Assembly: GCA_017506865.1 (NCBI GenBank) | Contig: JAFCMP010000223.1 | Coordinates: 62,001 to 126,000, forward strand | Direction: 5' to 3' | DNA from: Tribonema minus | Taxonomy: Eukaryota; Sar; Xanthophyceae; Tribonematales; Tribonemataceae | DNA: 64,000 bases | Shown: positions 11,577 to 22,300 of the stretch, piece by piece | Position numbering within the stretch: the first letter of the stretch is position 1 | Layout: every line of letters starts with the position of its first letter | The notes under the pieces: generated by a model | Databases searched by the model: none | Told to the model about the DNA's origin: nothing | The model's input: only the letters and a program-made list of their open reading frames with translations | Translations under genes and position numbers: made by a program

Positions 11577-11830
11577 ACAACTTCAACAGCCACAGCGCAC
11601 GGCTCGCACGCCGTCGAGCAGCCTGAGTGGCGGCGGTACCACACAAGTCATGAAGCGCGTTCGACAGACCCGCGCAACAGCAGCAGCAACGAGTGTTGCA
11701 AGGCACAAAGTTGTTTGGTCCTGCACTGCGGACAGCATCAACCCCATCGCATGTTGGTGGCGTGTGACGACTCTGAGTCAATAGAGCTGCTGTGACTCTT
11801 TGGTGCTGTCTTTCGCGCTTGATTCCCATT
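11577..11830 (+). pseudogene. Interrupted beta-2 locus, right-hand part
   Basis: This begins with the right target duplication CAACTTCAAC (11577-11586). It aligns by eye with 25369-25640 of the unfilled paralogue: shared blocks include CAACTTCAACAGCC, then a CGAGCAGCC block, CGACAG/GGG-CGCGCA, and CTGC-GACA-CATC. In the paralogue it is contiguous with the sequence matching 4499-4650, which shows that the two flanks of the LINE were once joined. No clear open frame survives here; a TGA follows within about 50 bp. Confidence 0.6.
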
Positions 11831-12987
11831 GCATTTCCGCCTGTATCAAGAGCTGAGTTTTAGTGATGTACCTGTCAGTGATGATGATGTTGTCTGTGAT
11901 GCTCGCAGTATGCCGAATCGGATCACCGTTGCAATTGCAAGGCAGGTTAGCTATACATCAAAAGAAGTACTCTTGTTATAGTGCATGCAGTGCAATGAGG
12001 TCAAGGGTCGGTCACTGACAATGGCATGCAACACTGTAATTTACACCAGAAAATTCCATGAGAGTGCAGCAGAGGCGTCCTAGGCAGCTGCCGTCACTGC
12101 GTTTTCAAGTACCGTATACCAACAGTTCAAAACTCTTTTGTAGGCACCCAAAGTACTTGGGATCTGAACTTCGAGAAAAGGCATGCCGCACTGCATCGCA
12201 TCGGCAACACCTGGATGCACACATAATTCCTTCCTATCAGGTATATGCATGCATGTTGATACCGTAATACACACCGAGATTATGTGCCGGACATCTGCTG
12301 CCACACTATGTAAGCCAGGCTGGCAGGATATCCTCAGGCTGCATGCTAGTAGTCACTGTGGCACCATAATGATTGTGCAGATAGCGATATATATCGATCT
12401 GGCAATTGCGATCAATATAGAGACACTTGCAGGTGCCACAAAGCGCATATGCATCCAAGCCAATGCTTCAGAATCTGTCATGCACTGTTGTCTGTTAGCT
12501 TCAGGTCCGCAATATGTCAGAGGCTTGCGAGCAATCGCCATTGCTCAAGGACCATGCTGCACCTCAGCCCAATTGACGATTGTTCAGCTTTTGCAGGGAA
12601 GCACTGCTCACCACATGCTGGAACCATTGCTGGTGTGATAATGTACAGAGTGTAAGGTACACCACCTTGTGCTTGGTAGACACTGGGCAGGCATGTCAAT
12701 GAGTGGCAAGCAGATGCGCATCTCAGGCTGAACATTATCATGCTTCCAAGTATATATATTGTCTATCAACATATATGATAAATTGTTGATAAGAACAAAC
12801 ATTGAAGTTTACAATATAAATTGACCTTTCATGTCATGTATGCAAGGCACAAGGCAGAGCCCGCAATATGTTTTGTTTGCAGCATGATTGCAAAAGTTTC
12901 ATGAGCCAAGCGTCCATTCACAATTGCAACCATCAGAACTGTCCCCACTGCGCATGCCCTGCTGCAGCCATCATGTTCTCAAGCAAC
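11831..12987. other. Spacer, no gene seen
   Basis: AT-richer sequence downstream of the PPR-SMR A gene, with no recognisable coding region or repeat. Confidence 0.5.
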
Positions 12988-13245
12988 TCATGCTGAAGGC
13001 GTGGGGCTGGTACCACCGACTTTTGTCGGAGGCACAAAACTTACACCAAGGTCGCCTTTGGGGTACAAGGGAGGTATGCCGTGGGACCTGAGGGTTGCGC
13101 AGACTGCCTGGTAAAGCTGGCTATCACCCTGTCCTGTGATAATGTACAGTGGAGCTTGCCGCCTGGCGGCACAGTCTTGTCGCAGCTGCAATTCGTGCCG
13201 CAACGCTGCCTTGCCTGTGGCTTGATTCAGCCTGTGCAGGTCCAT

Positions 13246-14166
13246 CTGAGGGCGCAAGTGATAGAGGTGGTAATAGTCAGCATACGAGTCCTACTATGAG
13301 CACAAGTCAGATTGCAACCATACACATTGCATGAAGGACTCGTGTTTGTGCGCAAGTGCTGACATACAGCCCCACAGAAATTGAATTGGGGTCATCATGG
13401 CATGATGGCCGTGAGTGTGCAACAAACCAAGGCCATGCTGCAGAACAACGTAACAACTTCAAGAGCACTGCACACACGCACCTCACTGTATGCCAGTGAC
13501 CTTAAAAGCTTGATTAATCAATTGAATAGCTGCAGCAACTTGGAAAATGCCAATGGTGCGTGACAGCATGTATTGACATGGTGTATTTACAAATGAGGAC
13601 AAAACAAGCTTGGTGGCGCTGAGCTTCTGCATTGAAACTTGGTGGATTAAGCAGAGATGCCATAATGATTGGGTATTGACAGAGTAGACACAGCCAACTT
13701 GAAGATTGAGCAAGATTGAGCAGCATCTGATTTCTCATAATACGGACAACGAACACTCCAAGAAGGAAATGGTCACAGGAAGGACTACTGTAGCAGTATT
13801 GCTGTTGCTGATGGGGCATTCAAACCATGCATGAAACTGTGCACAACTAATCATCATCCACCACATGCGGGCTGGAGTTTCAGAAGCATTGCCCATGAAA
13901 AAGTGCCACTGTGACATGTGGTCACTATCATCAGATGTACATGACTTGATGTTTTATGTTTCAACGCAATATCTGACCGTTGTAAATCCGCATATAAGTG
14001 ATAGGATAAACATTAAAATTCTTGGAAGTACTTCGAGTATGGCATTAGCAGCATGACTGCGCAAGGCGCCAGCAACTTTGGAGAATAGATGCATGCTTCA
14101 CAGTATCTGCACAAGAAGATACGACAGCAATTGCGAAAACTGTAGTCTACCATGGCGTGTACTCAC
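13246..14166 (-). other. Intron 3 of PPR-SMR A
   Basis: Intron between the last PPR exon (donor ATA|GTGAGTAC) and the Smr exon (acceptor GCCCTCAG). It holds nothing else recognisable. The corresponding intron in gene B is 2,230 nt and contains an rRNA fragment. Confidence 0.7.
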
Positions 14167-14425
14167 TATGCGCCCTTTTGTTGGTATCTTGCCAAAGGCA
14201 AGTCTGATGACATTGTTTCGCCATGGCTTGAAAAGATCAATGGTCCCCAATGACAGAGCATCAGCGTAGAGCTGATCTGCTTTCTTGACATCATCAAGCG
14301 CATCTGCGGCATGAATGATGCCTTTCCATATGTCCGCCGTTGGTTGTACCCCAGCTGCGCGCATCCTGTCAATGACGAGCTCTGCCTCGTTCAGGCGTCC
14401 GCTGCAATAGTACGCCTTCATCAGG

Positions 14426-16192
14426 CTGGTCATGATGGGAAGGAAGCACAAGCATGGTAACAGGTGATAGGTTGAGCATAGTAAAGTTATGGGTCTTGCT
14501 GCACATGGCCACATGCAATGGGTGCGACACACCTTCCCACTCCAGGTAGGTACTTGTGGACTCGTTGCACTGATGGCATCATCAACATGGCACGACCTCT
14601 GAGTCACATGTTGCGCCGCAGCTGACATGCTTTCAGCCATCAGCACATGGATATGAGTCACTGTGGTACTTGCTTTGATAATGAGTGTGTGCGCTTACAG
14701 CAAACGCTGGTGAAGTACGACCAGTAGTGTCACCTGTAACCCTTTCCTGGTGTGATCGTTGTTTCAAAAATAATGTATGTTCCATACTCAGGCTGTTTCT
14801 CATAGAGGTATACTTCAGTATGTGGAACAGCTGTGATGTGTACATCCAACATATTACATTTGTCCTGGTCAGAAAAGGGGTTTTGAAGTACTGCGTGCAG
14901 AAGCGCTTGGCGTCTGTGAAGAGAGGTTGCAGTACTGCATGCACTGTGAAAGGTGCCAGAGTGCAGTGCCCGCCATTGTCAATATGCCACCGTGACCCTG
15001 AGGGGCAAAATGTAAGGATTGCAAACCCGAGACCTGAGTCTCACAACCCGGTGATATGTCTGTCAGGCACGATTGTCTTATTCCCTGTGGACATGAATCG
15101 GGGTCTACAGTTACCGCGATAACATCATTTTGAGTGATCTTGGACGAGTAGCATCAGCATTTGATTCTGCTTGAAGAGCATACCTAAGCTGCAACTAAAC
15201 TCCAGCGTCGCATTAAAGTTGAGCTATCGCTGCGAGGCCGAGTGCTGCATGCTGGAGGACGTTGATAGCTCATATGCCAACATCCCTGTATTGAGCGACA
15301 GTTCTAAACAAGCTTCAACAACTTGAATTACCATCTGCAACTGCAGTTTGCCCTGTCAGGAATTATGGGTATCATGCGCAATAGACATGATATCAGCCTG
15401 GGGTTTGCATGTCTCAGAATTCGGGACGCACTACTACATAATGTTTACGACGATTCTTCATTCTCAAGGCTGCGTTAGTGTTTCACATTTTTAAGTGTTC
15501 GTGAAGGTCAAACCACTTCAAAGCATGCGAATGGCATATGTATGTTGAAATGTCACAACTATCACATAGAATCAGTGCAGCTTCTGGACAAAAGAATTAT
15601 GGGGGGTTCGAATTGTAAGTTTTCGATTTCAATTTTGTACACGCGGCGGCTAATGTACACGCAGGCGAACACATGAAAATGAAATTTGATCCTTGCTGGC
15701 TCAGTCGGAAAGAAATATCATCAAGCTTCACGTAGTACCAATTTTTAAGCTGAGCCTCTGCCTCTGCAATGGCATCACCGGCTCCCCTGCCTCTGCGTTG
15801 CAGTAACTTGAAACACTGATCAAAGCCTGGTGAAAGAACAAACCTTGTCAATTGAATGAGACAATGCAGTCCGATCCAACTTGAACTTTGTTGAACTGTT
15901 ATCTAAATCGCCACACCGCCCCATGGGAAAGCGGTGCTGTGTTGGTTACAAGCACTGCTGCTGCAGACCGACAGCTGCTGACAAGAACTTGTGTTGTGAT
16001 TTGTTCACGCAATGCCAGTGCCATGTTCCATCATGATCTCCTGTGCTGCAACGGCCAATAAGCTCGCAACTTTTTTATTATAGAAGTCACGAAATGGGCT
16101 GCTCTGCACATTCAATGCAATGGCTGTTCTGCATAATATTATCTGTATACTAAAATTTGCAGCATACAGCAGCATGTTTGAATTGTACGCAC
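14426..16192 (-). other. Intron 2 of PPR-SMR A
   Basis: Long intron bounded by TTCAATAG|GTGCGT and CATGACCAG|CC. No other gene is supportable inside it. Confidence 0.6.
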
Positions 16193-18998
16193 CTATTGAA
16201 GCTGATGGCATCCAGCGTGATGGCAGCAGACTGGATCATCTCCGCAAGCACTTCTTCAGCCTTGCCCGGATCTTTTACCGTTGCATAGCAGTTGATCCGT
16301 GTGTTGTAGCTCTTTACATCGGGCACCAGCTGGCGATAATGCATCTCCCTCCAGAGGTCATTGAATATGTCGACCTCTCCTGCACCAGCATGATCTAGCA
16401 AAGTTGTCATGGTGATTACAGTTGGACGTGGTCCGATTGTGCACATTTCCTTATACTTTGCCAGCATTTTCTCCACGTGGCCCGCTGTGCCGATGGTATT
16501 CAACAGTGCACCCCAGGTCGGTGCACTTGGCTTAATACCCTGCAGCAACAAGCAGGCCGGCGGCGGCAAGGTTTTTTATCATGCTGCAGTCAGTCGTGCA
16601 TTATAAACATGTTGACGGCAGGGGTCCCAGGGCCCAACAGCCTGAGGGTTATTGTGAACAAGCCATATCCTTCCGTGCGCTTGTAATCACTGGCGGTAAC
16701 GCAGTTTGTTGGGAGCGATCGATATCCGCGAGCCGGCCAGTGGCCATAACCGGGTATGACCTACTATAGCCAATGTCCCAAGAACCTCGAGCTCTTAGAC
16801 TAGCTGCACGCCTGCCTGCCCTCACCTGTCGGCTCATGCCACCACCGAATCGGATCCTGTGCGATAGGACGAGTGGGTATGCAGGCCTGCGAATACACTC
16901 AAGGGTGCCCCAGATCGCTTTTGTCAGTCTATTGTTTTGAGAACAACTCCAACAGCAAGCATGGCACCAACTTTGAAACATTGCATCTACATACTACTAG
17001 TAGTACTGTTTAATAATAATTATCTAGCAGTTACTGTACTACTGCCAGTCTGAGAGGCTAGCGCAGGACTTGATCTAGTACAAGAAGAGGAAGCTAAGGC
17101 TGCCGCAGCCGAGCTGCTACGGCTGCAACGCTGGAACGCAACAGGATATATGATACCTCCAAGCGTATGGAAGTAGAAAACAGACATATTGCTGCATAAT
17201 GATTTCGGAGACAGCAGCGGATGCGCTCTTTCCGATACTATTCCACTTTACGCACTTTGCAGAGCTCCAATACCCTGAATTTTAGGGTAGGTTTTGGGCT
17301 GGCTCATTGCCATTGACACACATGAATGGATGCAAGCAATCATTGATATCACCGATCATTGCTATCATCAATGATCATTCGCTCCTCGCTCGCAACAACC
17401 TGCCAGTGGGTCCCCAAACTATTATACAGTTTGCTTACTGGCATCGAGATCATCAATGATTGTGAGGCATAATTGACATTGCATCTATTTTTTCTGCTCT
17501 TACTTCCGCATGAAGCGCTTGCACGCCTTGAATGTAATGTACTTCTATACTCGTGGAGCATTATAATAGTGGTGTTATACTGTCACTGTGACAGTGGCAT
17601 AATACACCTGGCTGCATATTTGGTTTTGGCTGGCCAATGCCATGGCGCCACAAAGCACACGCACATGTTGAAACACGCCCACTAAGAGGTCAACCATGTG
17701 CGTGTGACAAACTCAACTGAGCCTGTGAAACGCAATGCCTTTAAATGTGGAAAAGCACTTCGTGAAACTTTAAGATTTGGCCTAGCATTACTATGGTTGC
17801 TGTAGCAGCCTGCTTGTAACAACCTCCGTATCAAATCAGGTTACTCAATTGCTCAGGTGTGCATATATCCATTCAAGAAAAGTGAGCAAGGTAGGTGAGT
17901 GTTTACCTCAAGCTGCATCTGCTGAAAGACTTCGCAGGCGTCAATCCAGTCCCCTGCCTTTCCGCAAGCATCCACAACGGCTGTGAAGTGTCGAACATCA
18001 GGTCTCTCCTCCGACTGTTTCATGTGCTGCAGTATCTCCATTGCCTGCTTGCTGCCACCTCTGCTGTCCCCAGCATCGCGGATTTTCTGGCTGCTGCTGT
18101 TGCGGACACATTCGCCGATGAGCTAGAGGTAATTTTCAGGGCGAGGGCTTAAGCCGCGTTCACGCATTTGATGTATCAGCTGGAACGCGTCATTTAAACG
18201 CCCTGCGAATCCACATGTGAGCAATGCCTGGCTGCACGCGCGCACCGTCCATTGGATTTTATTCTTGTCCATGTGGCTTAACAGCCTCAAGGCTCCAGAC
18301 CAGTCTGAGTGGCGGGGCTTCTCGTGCGCCTGGAGGGCGTATTCGTAATCGAAAGCAGTTAAAGCACCCATGCCACGCAATCGGTGCACAGCAGCCCACG
18401 CGTCGGCCGTACCACCGCCCTGGGCCAGCGCAAAGAGGAGAGCGCTGATCTCGGAGACTGTGGGCTTGTGATGCTTGGCCTCGGCATCTTGGAAGGCTTT
18501 GAGTGCTGCTTCCAAACTGCCCTTCTGGCTTAGAGCCATTATGCGGGCACCCAGTGGCGACGACGACAGTACCTTGACGCCATGATTGGCAAAATACGAC
18601 GATTGTGCATCTTGGAGTGGCGGCTTACGCCTAGGATCACGAGCAGAGAAGTGCCTCGCGATATTCCATGCTGTCTGAGGGTGACGTCCGGTCACCAGGC
18701 GTGTCAAACTCAGCAGGCGCATGCCAGCGCACAACATGGGTGTCCGCACTGGCTTAGTGGCCACTTGCACGAACACACACTGATGATTTTGATCACTTTT
18801 CTTCAACTTGCTCTTGAAGTGGAAGAGTTGAACTTCACTCACTGACGAGAAGGAGAGAGAGAGAGAGAGCAGTTGTAACGTTAACAGGGCGTGGACAGCT
18901 GGAGCCATGATGGTATCGACACATCCAACTTTGGTGACGCTGCTGTCACTGACGGCGCCGTTTGTTTCGGGCAGCAGCAGCACTTGGGCATGTTCAAG

Positions 18999-19316
18999 CA
19001 AGGGAGGTCTAGAAAAGAAAAGTGGGGACGCAACTCCCCGAAAACCGTGGTCAGACCACCCCTCCAAAAACGATTTTGCACGCGTGTGTGGTTTGTACGC
19101 CACTATTGCCTACGCAACCATAACAGATGCTGGAGACTGTTCATCTGGCGTTCTAACGCACCCGGTTGCACCTCGTAAGTGGCGTGTAAGACGAGCACGG
19201 AAAAAAAGTCTTTTTTATATCGTGATGCCACGCTTTTGTAGGGCTGAGTTGGCGCGCGTTTAGTACGGGGAGTTGGGGAAGTTGCGACCCCACTTTTTCT
19301 TTTCTAGACCCCCTTG
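18999..19316. mobile_element. TIR element (MITE-like) of about 318 bp
   Basis: About 40-bp imperfect terminal inverted repeats: the left arm reads AAGGGAGGTCTAGAAAAG then a GTGGGGACGCAACT block; the right arm is its reverse complement with GTGGGGTCGCAACTTCCCC. GTTCAAG(C) occurs directly outside both ends (18992-18999 and 19317-19324), giving a 7-8 bp target duplication; the exact length is ambiguous because C could belong to either side. An 8-bp duplication would fit hAT. There is no transposase frame, so it is non-autonomous. It lies just upstream of the PPR-SMR A start. Confidence 0.78.
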
Positions 19317-19395
19317 GTTCAAGCGCACGTGTTCCCAGGATCAACACTAGACGACTTCATTGCCGCCAGTGTCAGGAAGACAGGCACAATACTAG

Positions 19396-22300
19396 TGGGC
19401 GCCTGACAGTAGCGACGGCGCGGCCGCGGCGGCGGGGGCTGCCGCAGCGACACCTCCAAAGCCACCGGCGGTGCCGGCTAGTGGCGCTGCCAACTCAAAG
19501 TCCAGCAAGAAACGCCCGGCGGCCACGGCAACCGGCGCGCAACGCCGGCGCCGAACGGCAGCTGCTGCAGCACCGCCTGGCAGCGCCGGCAGCCGCACTC
19601 AGTCTAACAGCCTAAGGCTGCAGGACAGCAGCCCCCCCCACGGGACGGCCGTGGGATGGGCGGACATGGACTTGGACCCGCCGGACGATGCCGCGTCACC
19701 GCCCCCCCCGACCACCACCACCAGTGGCAGGCCCTCAAAGCCCCAGTCACGAGCATCCCTGGCTTGGGACCTCTCGACGCCCTCGGTCGTCCACGCACTT
19801 GACCAGACCAATGAGGCGGATCTACTGCTGCTACGGTTCACCACGACTGCCAACCCCTTCCGCACTCAGCTGCAGTGCACCCAGTGGGCACGGCTAGTGG
19901 AGCACGCCACACGACTACTGGCGGACGCCACAGACAGTGCACGTGAGGCGGCACGGGTGCGCCTCCACCATGGTGCCGGGGCGTTTGCTCATCAGGTTTC
20001 TCAGACTCTAGTGCAGCGCGGCTACAGGCTGCTGCACCTGCTAGCAGCAATGGCCTTTGGTAGGCAACCGGAGGGAACCGGTATGCCGCCTGCGGCCCGG
20101 CTGGCAGCGTTGCTGTCTGGCGACTTTGCGGAGCTACTGAGAAAGACGCTGTCAGCAGCAGCGGCGCTGCGGGCCCCCAAACCAAACAACGCAGCTACGG
20201 CGTCGGCACAAACGAACTTCGATGCCGACTGGACGGAGGCTGACTCCAGGCAGCAAACAGCATGCGCTGCCCTCTCAGGCAAGCGACGGGGGGTAGGCCT
20301 GGCTGCCGCACGACTAGAGGCGCGTGAAGCATGCGCCCCAGCAGACGAGGTCACGGCACAGGTGCTGGCAGCAAAGCACCCTGAAACTGGCACCCGGCCC
20401 GGGGTAGTCGATACGCCAATGGAGCAAGTGCGCGGCCTGGTACGCGACGCCCGGCGGCACTGCTTGCACGGCGCAGGGGTGGCAACGACCGCCGGGCCCG
20501 CTGGCAGCGGCAGTCCCGTCTTCGAATCGGGTCAGGCGCATGATCGCAGCGATAGGCCTGAGGATGCTGCCAGCGCAGCCGGACGGCGCCTCGAGGTGGA
20601 GGCGACAGACATACTGTCGACCTTGTCCGCAGCAGGGGCGGGGAAGGCAGGAGGGCTGGACGGCCTACGCTATGAACACCTCTTGATGGCCGCTGGGCCT
20701 GGTGCACCAGTGAAAGCAGCCACCCGCCCCGTGGGCAGTGCCTCGCCAGGACTAGCTGGTGATTCAGAATCGGATGTGATGGAACCGGCATTCGCCCATC
20801 ACCTGGCCAAGGTGTTCACGACGCTGCTTGTTGAGCCCGAACTGCTGCCGGAGCAATCGCAACGGCTTCTCCGCGCCGCGGCCCTCTCAGGCATAGGACA
20901 GAAGCGGCGTCCGATCGCCTGCTCCAGTGTCTGGCGCAGACTCCTCGGGTCCACAGCGGCACGGGGTGTCAAGGGCAAAATATCGGGGCTGCTGGCCTCC
21001 ATGTCGCAGTTTGGCGTAGGATACCGGTCTGGCGTCGAGCATGTGGCAGCGCGCGCGCGCGTGTGGCACGAGCTGTATGGCACCACAATCCAGCTGGACT
21101 GTGAGAACGCATTTAACAGTGTGGATCGCGCCGCCATTGTGCGGGGACTTATGCTCTTCTGTCCGGAGCTGCTCCCGCACTTTGAGTCCGTATACTGTGG
21201 TGACACTGCCCCAGAGATGCGAGTGGAGGTGAACGGTGAAGCTCGCATTATCTGCTCCCACCTAGGGTGCCAGCAAGGGGACCCTCTAGGGCCGCTGTAC
21301 TTTGCAGTGGCAGCGGCATTCCTACTCTTCTACCCTGATGGAGTGAGTGCGACGCCCGGCAGTATGCCGGCCTACGGCCACAGCACAGCGGAACCGCCAG
21401 CCCCGCACTGCGCTTTCCTGGATGACCTCAACGTGCTGCAAGCTGCCTACTTCGACGATGCAGCGGCCGCTGGGGTGGCAGAGGTGATCCGTCGGCTTGC
21501 GGCAGGGGGCCTACGCGTTCGACCAGACAAGTCGCTGGCCATTGCCATGCGCGGCACAGTGTTTGATGAAGCGGCCAGAGCACGCCTGCGCGCCCTTGAC
21601 ATACCGTTTGTGGACGCCACCATGCCAGAATCCAGTCAGGGCTTTACGTCGGTCGGGGTACCGGTAGGGCACCCAGCCTATGTGCATGCTGCCATGAGCA
21701 AGCATCTTGTTGACGCAGGGACATGGCGATTGTCGTGGCAGCTAGCTGGGATGGCGCGGCATCACCTACAGGCAGCACAATTCATTCTGCGCAGGTCACT
21801 GACAAAGCGCATGGGCTTCTTAGCTCGGGTCGTTGACACGGCTTTGAGTGAGACATGGCTGCACGCATTTGACGGGTTCTGTGCATGGACGCTTGAACGC
21901 ATGCTGCACCTGCACGGCTGCGCTACCGCGGCAGTCATGAAGTCACACCTGCTGGCCGCCTGCACTGCTGGTGACAATGAGGTAGCCAGCAGTGGCAGCG
22001 TGCTGGTATTGCCGCGCTTGGGCCCGCCAGAACTCACGGACATCGCAGTGCCACTGCGGGCGTCACGGTTGCCGGAGCGACGAGGCGGTCTGGGCATGCC
22101 GCTTTTGGGGCTACTGGCACCAGCCGCATACACGGCCCAGGCATGCACAACACTGCGGCCTGCAATAATTCATGCCACTGTGGCAGCAGGGGCCCTGAGG
22201 CTCGGCACTGACGAACACGGCGCAGTCACCTGGTTCGCGCAGCACTCATGCGCAATACGCGAGGACCAGGGACTGCCGCCAATCATCGAGGCCGTGCGAC

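Larger units (their letters stand above)
12988..18737 (-). pseudogene. PPR-SMR protein, paralogue A, one in-frame TAG
   Basis: PPR-SMR proteins bind organellar RNA through helical PPR repeats and carry a C-terminal Smr domain. Four exons join in phase: 18737-17907 (start MLCAGMRLL), 16539-16193, 14425-14167 and 13245-12988. Donors are GTAAAC, GTGCGT and GTGAGT. PPR units are recognisable, for example RPDVRHFTAVVDACGKAGDW in exon 1 and PTVITMTTLLDHAG in exon 2. The last exon is an Smr domain with MDLHRLNQATG and the TGQG motif. The N-terminus is basic and acid-poor, like an organelle presequence. Exons 1 and 3 have exactly the same lengths as in gene B (831 and 259 nt). The codon at 18123-18125 is TAG where gene B has CAA (Gln), so A encodes a full protein only with suppression. 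A recent pseudogene is most likely. Confidence 0.8.

Noticed and set aside
18123-18125. Genetic code with TAG as Gln
   Set aside because: Only one in-frame TAG occurs; recG and the LINE frames end at TAG and the exonuclease at TGA. A mutation or error is simpler.
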